A DNA stretch of 64,000 nt, taken from the NCBI RefSeq assembly GCF_001746835.1, contig NZ_CP016094.1, positions 682,001 through 746,000 of the forward strand, written 5' to 3'. The stretch's first letter is position 1. Each line of letters starts with the position of its first letter. The DNA comes from Lacunisphaera limnophila (lineage in GTDB: Bacteria > Verrucomicrobiota > Verrucomicrobiia > Opitutales > Opitutaceae). Positions 44,101 to 52,818 of the stretch are shown here, piece by piece. The position numbers were made by a program, and so were the translations under genes. The notes beneath the pieces are model-generated. The model worked only from the letters and a program-made list of their open reading frames with translations, searched no databases and was not told the origin of the DNA.

Positions 44101-45463
44101 CAGATGCGGTTGGCCTCGAGCTGCCACGCGAGGTGCATCTGCTCCCAGACCTTGGTGATAGGCGTGACGTTGGTCCACTTGTAGTTCCGCGGCCCGCCGA
44201 CGTAGTCGAAGTGATAGTAGACGCCCGCGCCGCCTTTCCGCTTCCGCTCCTCCGGTGTGGGCAGACGGCGGATATTGCCCCAGTTGTCATCGCACCACAG
44301 CAGGATGACGTCGTCGGGCACGCGCATGCCGGCCTCGTAATAATCCTGCACCTCCTTGTAGAGGGCCCAGAGCTGCGGGGTCTGCTCCGCCGGTTTGCCG
44401 GAGACTTCGGCAATGATCTGGCGTTGGTCGGCGACGATGCGTTCGAGGAGGTGGGTGTTGGTCTCCGCGGTCATGGCCTCGTCGCCGTCGCCCCGCATGC
44501 CGAGGGAGTGGATGCTCTCGTAATCCTTCACGCGCTCGACGCCGCCACGCCAGAAGTCACGGAGCACGGCGTCGTTGCTCGTGTAATTCCATGCCCCTTT
44601 CCCATATTTGCCCCACTCGGCGTGGGCGCGCATCAGCGGCTCGTGGTGCGAGGTGCCCATGACGATGCCATACTCGTCAGCGAGGCGCGGGTTGGCCGGG
44701 TCGTCATCGTTGAAGGCCCGCGGCAGCCACATGGCCGGCCAGAGGTAGTTGGCGCGCAGACGCAGCATGAGCTCGAACAGGCGCGTATAAAAGGTGTGGT
44801 CGAATTTCCCGAATTTCTCATGCACCCAGCCGGTGAGCGCTGGCGCCTCGTCGTTGAGGAAGAGGCCGCGGTATTGGACCACCGGGCTATCGACCACCGT
44901 GCGACCGGGGGCGAGGAAGAGCTCCGCGCTTTTTTTCACCGGGACATCGGCCCACCAATACCAGGGGGACACGCCGATCTGCTCGGAAATCTCGTAGATG
45001 CCGTAGATGGTGCCCCGCTTGTCGCTGCCGGCGATGACCAGCGCGCGCTCGACGCCGGGAAAGGGCTGTTCGACGGTCTCGATCACAAAGGCCTCCCATT
45101 TTCCCCGGATGGCGGTGACATCCAGTTTCCCGGCGGCCACCAGCCCGTCGATCAGGCTGCTCCGCCCCACGGTGCCGATGAGCACGGCGACGGACGCCGC
45201 CCCGGGCTGGCCGGATTGGAGTTCCGGTTTCCGGCCGGTCACGCGCTCGATGTCCGCTTGCAAGTCGCCTGCCGCCCGTCGGACACCCGGCCAGTCCTCC
45301 TCCGCCGCATAGAGCGAAGCGGTCCGGTCCCCGCGACCAAGGCTAGCGCCCCGGGCGTGGCGGCGGTCGCCCGCAGGGGACGGTCACCGGGGGCGGCCCG
45401 CAAGGCCAGGGACCCAACCGACAACAGGAGAAACAGGAGCGCTTTCAGGATGGATCTGCTCAT
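41190..45463 (-). CDS. GH115 alpha-glucuronidase - CE15 glucuronoyl esterase fusion, apparent frameshift near N-terminus
   Basis: About 1424 residues if one base is restored. The start is ATG 45463 with a signal peptide (LKALLFLLLSVGSLALRA). After ALALVAG the frame breaks at the C4/G4 run 45329-45332, and the next frame continues with DRTASLYAAEEDWPGVRRAA and DIERVTGRKPEL, the normal GH115 N-terminus. GH115 motifs: YRGLFLNDEAPALTGWVHEK, WPAMWLPRAFNDDDP, LLWCDDNWGNIRRLP, RNYKWTNVTPITKVWEQMH. GH115 removes (methyl)glucuronate from internal xylose. A Pro/Ala-rich linker (~935-980) leads to a CE15 domain (~985-1424) with GVSRYGKAAL (nucleophile Ser), GSSGEGG (acidic residue) and RQHDGGHEDRSN (His). 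CE15 cleaves lignin esters of the same sugar. Both acting residues sets are intact. Confidence 0.9.
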
Positions 45464-45897
45464 GGGAAAAGGACCAAGGGGTGGACGCGGCCGGCGCCCG
45501 CGGGGAAAGGCGGGCCGTCAACCGCGACCATCCGGGAAGCGAGCGGGAAGGCAATCCCCCGGCAAACTTTGTCGCGCTAAGATAAGACCGCCCACCCGGC
45601 TCGGGCGCAAAAAAACCTGCCACCGGTGAGGATGGCAGGTTTTAAGAAAGAGTCCCTAACCCAAGGAACTTTCCCCTATGCCCTGAGCAAAAACGATGCG
45701 GGCGGTCTGAGGCAAAACGCCCTGTAGTCTAACAGTAGCGTAACGGCCCCGGGCCGGAGGTTTTTACTCCGCGCGCCAATCGCCCCGCGTGATAGGTGCC
45801 ATTAGCCCGGGTGTCATTGCGTCCGCATTCTTCCCGCCGGTCACGGACCGGTTTGCCTTTGACCGGAATCAGGTCCATTTCCTTCCGACCTTTCGCG
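45464..45897. other. Divergent intergenic region with orphan terminator
   Basis: 434 bp between the GH115-CE15 start (-) and the FG-GAP lipoprotein start (+). Apart from the terminator at 45612-45643 it holds a small hairpin (CGGAGGTTTTTACTCCG at ~45756) and no open frame I can support. I looked for a cobalamin riboswitch and did not recognise one. Confidence 0.5.
45612..45643. terminator. Bidirectional Rho-independent terminator
   Basis: AAAACCTGCCA (45612-45622) pairs with TGGCAGGTTTT (45633-45643) across a 10-nt loop; an A run precedes and a T run follows, so it could stop transcription on either strand. No protein gene ends here: it is 149 bp upstream of the GH115-CE15 start and 255 bp upstream of the plus-strand gene. 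Confidence 0.75.
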
Positions 45898-47244
45898 ATG
45901 CTTGCCCCGCTCCACCCCCTGCCCGGCCGTCCCCTCGGCTTTGATGCGGCCATTTCACCGCGCCGGTGGGTGTCCCTGTTGGGCGCCGGCCTGCTGCTCG
46001 CCGCCGGGTGCGCCCGGCAGGAACCGCCGGCGACGACCGCTGCCCCGGCCCCGGTGCTGCCCGGAATCCGCGATGACTCGACGCGTTTCACCGCGCAATC
46101 CGTCGGCGGGGCCATCGGCCGGCCGCCATGGATCGCCCACGTGCTCTCGGTCGACCTCGACCAAGACCGCCGCACCGATCTGCTGTTTTGCGAGGCCCAG
46201 GACAACGAGGTCCGCTGGCTGCGCCAGACGGCCCCCGGCGTCTTCGAGGAAAAGCTGCTCGCCGGGGGTCTCAAGGCCCCGGTCCACGTCGAGACCGCCG
46301 ACATGGACGGCGACGGCGACCTCGACGTGCTGGTCGCCAGCATGGGCGCGGTGTTTCCCAACAACGACCTCATCGGCACCATCTACATCCTGGAAAATGA
46401 CGGCCGCCAGAATTTCACCCCGCACGCGGTCTTGGAGAACACGACCCGCGCCGTGGACGTGCGCGCCGCGGACCTCAACGGCGACGGCCGCCTCGACCTG
46501 GTGCTCGGCCAGTTCGGCTACGACCAGGGCGAGATCGCGTGGCTGGAACGCACCGGCCCCTGGGAATTCAAGCGCCACGTCCTGCTCGAGCTCTCCGGCG
46601 CGATCAACGTCGTCGTCGCCGACTTCAACGGCGACTCCCTCCCCGATATCGTGGCCCAGATCTCGCAGCAGTGGGAGGAAATCCATCTCTTCGAAAACCA
46701 GGGCGGCGGCCGCTTCACCGCGCGCCGGCTCTGGGGTTCCACCAACGAGGACTACGGCAGCAGCGGCCTGACCGTGGCGGACATGAACCGCGACGGCCGG
46801 CCCGACATCGTCTTCACCAACGGCGACGGCTTCGGCCCGGCCGCCACGCCCGGGCCGCGCCCGTGGCATGGCGTGCAATGGCTCGAAAACACGGGCGGCG
46901 GCTCCTACCGCTACCACCGCATCGCCTCCCTCCCGGGCGCCTACGGGCCGCAGGTCGCGGACGTCGATGCGGACGGCGAGCCGGACATCGTCGTCACGAC
47001 GGCCTATGCCGACTGGAACAACAAGAACCGGAATGTCATCACGTTGATGTGGTATCGGAATGACGGCCGCGCCCGCTTTGAACCGCACCTGATCGCCCGC
47101 ACCCCGAAGGACCAGATCACAGTCGCCACGGGGGATTTTGACGGCAGCGGCCGGGTGTCCCTCGCGACCGGCGGCTTTTATATCTATCCGCCCTACGACG
47201 CCATGAGCCGCATCACGGTCTGGCGGCAGCAGCCCAAGCCATGA
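45898..47244 (+). CDS. FG-GAP/VCBS repeat lipoprotein (cassette copy 2)
   Basis: 448 residues from ATG 45898, which places the lipobox GLLLAAGC (Cys38) correctly; the frame is open upstream but without a better start. One FG-GAP propeller: DLDQDRRTDLLF, DMDGDGDLDVLV, DLNGDGRLDLVLGQFGYDQG, DFNGDSLPDIV, DMNRDGRPDIV, DVDADGEPDIV. STNEDYGSSGL and RPWHGVQWLEN are the same as in the proteins at 9218 and 58801. It overlaps the TPR gene by ATGA. In this copy the membrane-protein gene is absent upstream. Lipid-anchored and probably on the outer membrane; ligand unknown. Confidence 0.82.
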   Translation: MLAPLHPLPGRPLGFDAAISPRRWVSLLGAGLLLAAGCARQEPPATTAAPAPVLPGIRDDSTRFTAQSVGGAIGRPPWIAHVLSVDLDQDRRTDLLFCEAQDNEVRWLRQTAPGVFEEKLLAGGLKAPVHVETADMDGDGDLDVLVASMGAVFPNNDLIGTIYILENDGRQNFTPHAVLENTTRAVDVRAADLNGDGRLDLVLGQFGYDQGEIAWLERTGPWEFKRHVLLELSGAINVVVADFNGDSLPDIVAQISQQWEEIHLFENQGGGRFTARRLWGSTNEDYGSSGLTVADMNRDGRPDIVFTNGDGFGPAATPGPRPWHGVQWLENTGGGSYRYHRIASLPGAYGPQVADVDADGEPDIVVTTAYADWNNKNRNVITLMWYRNDGRARFEPHLIARTPKDQITVATGDFDGSGRVSLATGGFYIYPPYDAMSRITVWRQQPKP

Positions 47245-48674
47245 ACCAGCGCCGACTCTTCGTGATCCTCGCGGTGGTCGCCGGTGCCCTCCTCCTGGGT
47301 GGGGCAGCCTGGGCGTGGCAGGCCGGAGGCACCCAGCGCGCCGTCGCCGCCGCCCTCCCCGCCCCGCCGGACCTCACTGCCGCCCCCGCCGCGGTGCGTG
47401 ATCGCATCCTCGCCGCCGACGCACGGGCCCGCGGCCGGTTCACCGCGGGGGCGGGTCTGCGCGAATTGAGTCGGCTCTACCACGCCAACGGCTATCCCGA
47501 CGAGGCACTCCGCTGCTACTTCGGGCTGCGGCAGCTCGAACCCACCGAGGCCCGCTGGTACCATCTCGCGGCGCTCCTCACCGCCGGCTACGGCGAGCTC
47601 GAGCCGGCCGTGGAACTGTGGCGCCGCGCAACCACCCTCGACCCGACCTATGCGCCCGCCTGGCTGCGCCTCGGCGAGACCACCTTCAAGGCCAACCAAC
47701 CGGCCGAGGCCGAGGCCGCCTTCAATGCCGCGCTGCGTCAGGCGCCGGATGATGCCTACGCGCTCTTCGGGCTCGCGCGCCTCGACTTCGAGGCCGGCCG
47801 CTGGGAACCCGCGCGGCAGAAACTCGAGACCGTCGTGAGCCGGACCAATTACACCCTCGGCTATGATCTCATCGTCAGCCTCTACGAACGGCTCGGCCAG
47901 GCCGACCGGGCCAAGGCGATCCGCGCCAGCGCCAAGGCCTCCGGCGCCTACCGCGATCCGGCCGACCCGTGGGTTGACGCCCTCATCGAGGACTGCTTCG
48001 AGCCCTACCGGCTCGGCATCGCCGCCGGCAACCTTGCCCGCAGCGGCGATCCCGCCGGCGCCGTCCGGCTGCTCCGCCGCGCCGTCGAGGTCACGCCGGA
48101 CGATGTGTCCGCGATCTTCCAGCTCGGCACCCTGCTCATCCAGCAGCGTGACATCCCCGGGGCCATCGAACAGCTGCGCCGCTGCACGGAATTGTCGCCG
48201 GACTTCTCCGACGGGTGGGCCAACCTGAGCGCGCTGCAGGCCAGCATCGGCGAGACCGCTGCCGCCGCCCGCACCCTGGCGGAAGGCCTTCGCCAATGCC
48301 CGGACTCGCCGGGCCTCCACCTCCAGTTGGCGCGCAACCTCCAGCAGGCCGGCCGCATCGCCGAGGCCATCCCGGAGTTCCAGACCTCGATCCGCCTGCG
48401 CCCCAACGAACCCGAGGCCTACCTCGAACTCGGCAACCTGCTCATCCGACAGGGCCGCAACGCCGAGGGCCTGGCCGTGGTCGAGCAGGCCCTGGTGGCC
48501 GAACCCGGCAACCCGATGGCGCTGAGCATCCTCGCCTTCAGTGCCATCCACTCCGGGGACGAGGCCGAGGCCCGGCGCCGGCTGGCCACCGTGCGGGAGC
48601 AACCGCGCGTGCCGGCGGCCCAGACCGCGCAGCTCAACAACGCGTTCCGCGAGAAGTTCGGCCGCGCGCCCTGA
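47241..48674 (+). CDS. Membrane-anchored TPR protein (cassette copy 2)
   Basis: 477 residues; ATG overlaps the preceding stop (ATGA), so translation is probably coupled. N-terminal anchor helix (LFVILAVVAGALLLGGAAW). TPR units from ~65: LRELSRLYHANGYPDEALRCY, AEAEAAFNAALRQAPDDAYAL, AVRLLRRAVEVTPDDVSAIF, AIPEFQTSIRLRPNEPEAYLELGN. The opening repeat matches the TPR proteins at 10589 and 60102. It is convergent with the small secreted protein gene 6 bp away. Role as scaffold for the FG-GAP partner is inferred from constant pairing. Confidence 0.8.
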   Translation: MNQRRLFVILAVVAGALLLGGAAWAWQAGGTQRAVAAALPAPPDLTAAPAAVRDRILAADARARGRFTAGAGLRELSRLYHANGYPDEALRCYFGLRQLEPTEARWYHLAALLTAGYGELEPAVELWRRATTLDPTYAPAWLRLGETTFKANQPAEAEAAFNAALRQAPDDAYALFGLARLDFEAGRWEPARQKLETVVSRTNYTLGYDLIVSLYERLGQADRAKAIRASAKASGAYRDPADPWVDALIEDCFEPYRLGIAAGNLARSGDPAGAVRLLRRAVEVTPDDVSAIFQLGTLLIQQRDIPGAIEQLRRCTELSPDFSDGWANLSALQASIGETAAAARTLAEGLRQCPDSPGLHLQLARNLQQAGRIAEAIPEFQTSIRLRPNEPEAYLELGNLLIRQGRNAEGLAVVEQALVAEPGNPMALSILAFSAIHSGDEAEARRRLATVREQPRVPAAQTAQLNNAFREKFGRAP

Positions 48675-48680
48675 ACCCGC

Positions 48681-49250
48681 TCAGCGCCGCGTGCGCAACG
48701 CGACGAAGATCACCTGCATGGGCCGTTGGGTCGTCCAGTCCCCCTGCAAATGCCAGCGCACCACCTGGGTCCAGTCCATCTGCGAATCCCGGCCGGGCTC
48801 GATGCCATTGAGTTGAAATTTCTCGCGCCGGGCGCGCAGCCAGACGGGCTGACCCGGCACGAGCTGATCCACCGGCACCCGGGCGCTGACCTGTGTGCCA
48901 TCGGCATCGTTCAGGGCGATCGTGATCTCCGGGACCTCGTTGCCCGGCAGGGTCCCGAGCGCCACCTCGACAAATACCACCCCACTCAGATCCATCGCCG
49001 GCACGATTTCGCGGCCCAAGCCGCCGTTGCCCTGGGCCCCCTTGCCCCCGAGGATGGCGTGGCCACTCGCGGTGACAGTGTATTTACCCTCCCACGTGGA
49101 ATAGGAAAAGAGGCCCGGCAGTTCCGCCCGCAAATCCACCATCATCTTCGTGCCCCCGCCTCCCGCCGGAGGCAGGGGTGCATCCTCGGCCCGGAGGAAG
49201 GCAGTTGCGGACAACAGTAGCAGACACAGGGATAAACCGGATTTTTTCAT
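48681..49250 (-). CDS. Small secreted protein, possible beta-sandwich
   Basis: 189 residues with a signal peptide (LSLCLLLLSATAFLRAE), start at 49250. The mature part is predicted mostly beta: FSYSTWEGKYTVTASGHAIL, DLSGVVFVEVAL, EITIALNDADGTQVSARV, VVRWHLQGDWTTQRPMQVIF. The alternation and the 'xxW.lqGdw' end recall carbohydrate-binding or surface beta-sandwich proteins, but I cannot assign a family. It lies 28 bp downstream of the FG-GAP/ASPIC gene on the same strand and is likely co-transcribed with it. Confidence 0.65.
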   Translation of the reverse strand: MKKSGLSLCLLLLSATAFLRAEDAPLPPAGGGGTKMMVDLRAELPGLFSYSTWEGKYTVTASGHAILGGKGAQGNGGLGREIVPAMDLSGVVFVEVALGTLPGNEVPEITIALNDADGTQVSARVPVDQLVPGQPVWLRARREKFQLNGIEPGRDSQMDWTQVVRWHLQGDWTTQRPMQVIFVALRTRR

Positions 49251-49278
49251 AGAAAGGGGCAGAAAGGTTTTAGCCGGC

Positions 49279-52200
49279 TCATCGCGGATGGACCAGGGTG
49301 TGCATGATACCGCCATTCGGCTCGATCGCGTGCGTGGAACTCGTGCCATCAGACCAGGTGACGGTGAAGGCACGTGCGGGCGTGGCGCTGGGATAGCTGA
49401 AGAACACAGCCGGGGAAGACTGGGAGTAGTAGCCGGAACCGGCGGTGATCGCGGCCGTGCGGGTCGAGCCGTCGGCGAGGGTGAGCGTTACCGTTGCGCC
49501 GATCGCCGTCGGATTGCCCGCCGGGCCCTGCAGCACCACGCGCAGCGGTTGCTGGCCGGCGACTCCCCGGTGCAGGAAAGCCAGCGCAGACTCGTCATTG
49601 CGGCTGGCGACCAGGTCCGGCCAGCCGTCGGCATTGCGATCAGTCACGACCAGCGCCTTCGCGTCGCCGGGCACCAGCAGACCGCTCGTTTGCGGATCGA
49701 GCGCCCGGAAGCCGCCGCGGCCGTCACCGGCCAGCAGCAGACCCACCCCGCCACTGAAGCGTCCGAGCGAGGGCGCCGGTGCGTGGGAGTTTTGCACCAA
49801 TGCAAGATCCACGTGGCCATCGCCGGTAACATCGAGTGCCACCATGCCCTGTACCGGGGCGAGTTGGACTTCCCACGGCAAAGCCACGAAGCGATGCGGG
49901 CCGACCGGTTGGCTCAGATAGAGCCCGCTGCGCAGCTCCGTCGCGTCGAAGCGCCGGGCCTTGGCCAGGCGCTCGGCGCCGAGGACCTCGGTCAGCGTAG
50001 CCTTCGCGTAGTCGTTATGCCGGGGGAAGCGGCGCAGCAGGCCCGCGACGCGCGGCCCGAGCTCATTGCGGGTGCGACGTGGATAGAGCTGGTTGTTCTC
50101 CTGCACCGCCTCGATGACCTGCGGCGGACCGCCGTCCCCGAAGCGACCGTGGAAGAGATAGGCCGGACCTTCGCGGTAGGGTGTGTTCAATCCCGCGTTG
50201 CCCACCGCGTAGTCGGGCCGGCCATCGCCGTTGAAATCGGCGGCGACGATCGAAGCCCAAAAGCCAGAGGCAGAAAAACCCTGCGCGGCACTGCGATCAG
50301 TAAATCCCAGACCTTGCTCGTTGTGGAGGTAAACGACCGGGCCCCACTCGGTGGCGAGCAAGAGATCCGGCCAGCCGTCGGCGTCGAGATCGCTGAAGCT
50401 TGCCGAGGTGATCAGGCCCAGTTCGCCGTTCTGGGGCAGGGGCATCTCGGAGAAGCGTCCACCGTCGTTGCGCAGGAGCACGCTGCGGGGCGGGAGCGGG
50501 TATTTGCCCGGCAGCACGCGGGCGCCGAGGAAGACGTCGAGGTCCCCATCGCGATCGAAGTCGGCCGCGGTGACGGCTCCGGTGCTCTGCGGCAGGGCCG
50601 GCAACGGCGCGGACGTGAAGCCCGTGGCGGTGCCGAGGTGCAGCTTCGGCTGATAGTCGGCCCCCATCGGCCGGCTCGTGCCCGCCTTGGTTTGCAGCAA
50701 ATCAGGCAGGCCGTCGCCGTTGGCTTCGAAGACAAGCAGGGGGCCGTCATCCAAGGCGTCGGCGAGCGCGAAGCCTGTGAGGGGATCCTTCGTCGTACCG
50801 CCAAGCAGGAGCTGTTCGCGGCCGTCCTTCGGTAATACCGCGAGGGCGGGTCCGCGCCGGTCAAAGCGGAACGGCAGCAGCGCCTGCGGGTTGCTGTCGG
50901 TCTCGGGTTGCTCGCGCGCCTGCAACTCGAGCGTCTGCGCGGTGAAGAGCGCGGACGGTTGAACCGGGGCTTCCGGCCGGGCCGGGCCCGCCGGTTCCGT
51001 AATCGTGAGTTTTTGGTCCGCGCTGAGGTTCGTGAAACGCTGCCGGTGGCCGCTGGGCCACTCGACCGTGAGCGTTTTGATGACCTCATCTTTCCCCAAA
51101 CCAAAGTGCAGCACCGGCTCGCTCGTCGAGAGGTAACCGCGCGCCAGCACCAACGTGCGCACCTGCCGGCCCAACGCACTCTCGACTCGCACCGTCGCGC
51201 CCACGCCAAAGCGGTTTGAGGTGGTGCCCCGCAACGCCACCACCAACCGGTGCCCCGTGTCGCTGTCGTTGCGCAACACCGTCGGCCCCGCCTCGTAGTT
51301 GCCGTACACCAGGTCCAGGTCCCCGTCCCCGTCAAAGTCTCCCGTCGCCGACCCAAAACTCACTCCCACCTGCCCCAGCCCCCACGCCACCCCCACCTCC
51401 TCAAACGCCAAGCCACCTTGGTTCCGGTACGCCAGGTTCCGCTCCGCAAACACCGGCGCCGCTTTTTCGAGGCGCATCCCCGCCTCCAGACTCTCGCTCG
51501 CCGAGATATCCTGCACCAAGTCGGCGTTATGCAACTCACGCACCATGCCGTTGGTGACATGCAGGTCGAGTCGACCGTCGTTGTCGAAATCCTCGAATCG
51601 CGGCGACCAGGTCCAGTCCGTGCCGGCCATTCCCGCCAGCCAGGCCCCTTCGCGCAGCCGGGCGGTGCCGGTACCGAGGTAGAGCATGCTGCGCATGTAC
51701 TGAAAAACACCCGGCGGATGCACGGCCGTGTCCAGCATGGCGCGGATCTTCGCCGTGCCGCGCTGGTCCTTCTCGCGCGTGCTCGTGGCCATGTCCGCGA
51801 CCAGCAGGTCGGCCCGGCCATCGTTGTCCACGTCACCCAGGTCGGCGCCCATCGAGGAATGCGGGGTCTGGTCGACCGCCCGGCCGATGACGTCGGTGAA
51901 GGTGCCGTCGCGGTTGTTGCGGTAGAGAAAATCCGGCACGGCGTAGTCGTTGGCGACATAGAGATCCGGCCACCCATCCTCATCGTGATCCCACCACGTT
52001 GCCGAGTGCCCCGCCGTTTCGCCTCCGGCCATGCCCGCCGTCATCGTGACATTCTCGAAGGTGCCGTCGCCGCGATTGCGGAACAGGTAGTCCGGCTGGC
52101 CTTGCGGCGCCTTGACCGTGTCGAGCAGGTTCGTCTGCACATACACGTCGAGGTCGCCATCGCGGTCGTAGTCGCAGAAGGCGGCCTGCCCGCTCGCATC

Positions 52201-52818
52201 CACGACCGCCAGCCCGCGCGCCGCCGCTTCCTCGCGGAAGGTGCCGTCCCCGCGATTCATGAACAACAGGTTCGGTACGCCAAAACGGGAGAGATACAGG
52301 TCCAGCCGGCCGTCATTATCGACGTCGGCAAACGCCGCGCCTTGCGTCCAACCCGCTGGCTTGCCCGGCTCGCTGATCCCGGCCTGCACCGTCACCTCCT
52401 CAAACTTCCAGCCGCCCAGGTTGCGGAACAGCCGGCTCGCCTCCGTCTTGCTTACCACAAACAGGTCCACGCGGCCGTCCCCGTCAAAATCCCCCACCGC
52501 CACCCCCGTGCCCATCGCGCCGAATTTGAATTCCTGGAATTTCTCCTTCCACATCCGCGGGTCGGCGTAGCGGTTTTCCGCCACGATGCCGGTCTGGGCC
52601 GCGGGCATCGTCGCAAACAAAGTCGCCCCGCGTGGCGCACTCCGCACCGCCAGCGGCTCGGCCACCACGCCGGTGCTGGGCAGGGCCCACGGGGCGAGGC
52701 CAAACCAGCCGAGGATCAGGCCGCTGAATCGCAAGATGCGCCGCGCTCTGCCACCGGACCGGTCGCAGATTGGCCCTACCCCGGACGTACACTTATCTGA
52801 AAGATCAGCGCGTGGCAT
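49279..52818 (-). CDS. Secreted FG-GAP/ASPIC-UnbV protein (tandem paralogue 2)
   Basis: 1179 residues from ATG 52818, which overlaps the stop of the upstream paralogue by 14 bp. A basic N-region with a hydrophobic stretch (FSGLILGWFGLAPWALP) is the probable export signal. First FG-GAP block ~85-505 (DFDGDGRVDLF, DVDNDGRLDLY, DHDEDGWPDLY), ASPIC/UnbV ~510-605 (RGTTSNRFGVGATVRVE), second FG-GAP block to ~1085 (DFDRDGDLDVF, DLDADGWPDLLL, DFNGDGRPDYA, DRNADGWPDLV), then a C-terminal ASPIC-like beta domain (~1090-1176). Long parts are nearly identical to the next gene, whereas the segment around ~395-460 differs. Role: calcium-dependent surface or secreted binding protein, inferred. Confidence 0.83.
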   Translation of the reverse strand: MPRADLSDKCTSGVGPICDRSGGRARRILRFSGLILGWFGLAPWALPSTGVVAEPLAVRSAPRGATLFATMPAAQTGIVAENRYADPRMWKEKFQEFKFGAMGTGVAVGDFDGDGRVDLFVVSKTEASRLFRNLGGWKFEEVTVQAGISEPGKPAGWTQGAAFADVDNDGRLDLYLSRFGVPNLLFMNRGDGTFREEAAARGLAVVDASGQAAFCDYDRDGDLDVYVQTNLLDTVKAPQGQPDYLFRNRGDGTFENVTMTAGMAGGETAGHSATWWDHDEDGWPDLYVANDYAVPDFLYRNNRDGTFTDVIGRAVDQTPHSSMGADLGDVDNDGRADLLVADMATSTREKDQRGTAKIRAMLDTAVHPPGVFQYMRSMLYLGTGTARLREGAWLAGMAGTDWTWSPRFEDFDNDGRLDLHVTNGMVRELHNADLVQDISASESLEAGMRLEKAAPVFAERNLAYRNQGGLAFEEVGVAWGLGQVGVSFGSATGDFDGDGDLDLVYGNYEAGPTVLRNDSDTGHRLVVALRGTTSNRFGVGATVRVESALGRQVRTLVLARGYLSTSEPVLHFGLGKDEVIKTLTVEWPSGHRQRFTNLSADQKLTITEPAGPARPEAPVQPSALFTAQTLELQAREQPETDSNPQALLPFRFDRRGPALAVLPKDGREQLLLGGTTKDPLTGFALADALDDGPLLVFEANGDGLPDLLQTKAGTSRPMGADYQPKLHLGTATGFTSAPLPALPQSTGAVTAADFDRDGDLDVFLGARVLPGKYPLPPRSVLLRNDGGRFSEMPLPQNGELGLITSASFSDLDADGWPDLLLATEWGPVVYLHNEQGLGFTDRSAAQGFSASGFWASIVAADFNGDGRPDYAVGNAGLNTPYREGPAYLFHGRFGDGGPPQVIEAVQENNQLYPRRTRNELGPRVAGLLRRFPRHNDYAKATLTEVLGAERLAKARRFDATELRSGLYLSQPVGPHRFVALPWEVQLAPVQGMVALDVTGDGHVDLALVQNSHAPAPSLGRFSGGVGLLLAGDGRGGFRALDPQTSGLLVPGDAKALVVTDRNADGWPDLVASRNDESALAFLHRGVAGQQPLRVVLQGPAGNPTAIGATVTLTLADGSTRTAAITAGSGYYSQSSPAVFFSYPSATPARAFTVTWSDGTSSTHAIEPNGGIMHTLVHPR

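Noticed and set aside
41046-45629. A 1527-codon open frame on the plus strand opposite GH115-CE15
   Set aside because: Low-complexity antisense translation of a GC-rich gene; GH115 and CE15 motifs are all on the minus strand.
45644-45897. Cobalamin riboswitch for the corrinoid system
   Set aside because: I looked for conserved B12-box-like sequence in this leader and in the gaps ahead of the methyl-transfer genes and did not recognise one; a covariance-model search would be decisive.
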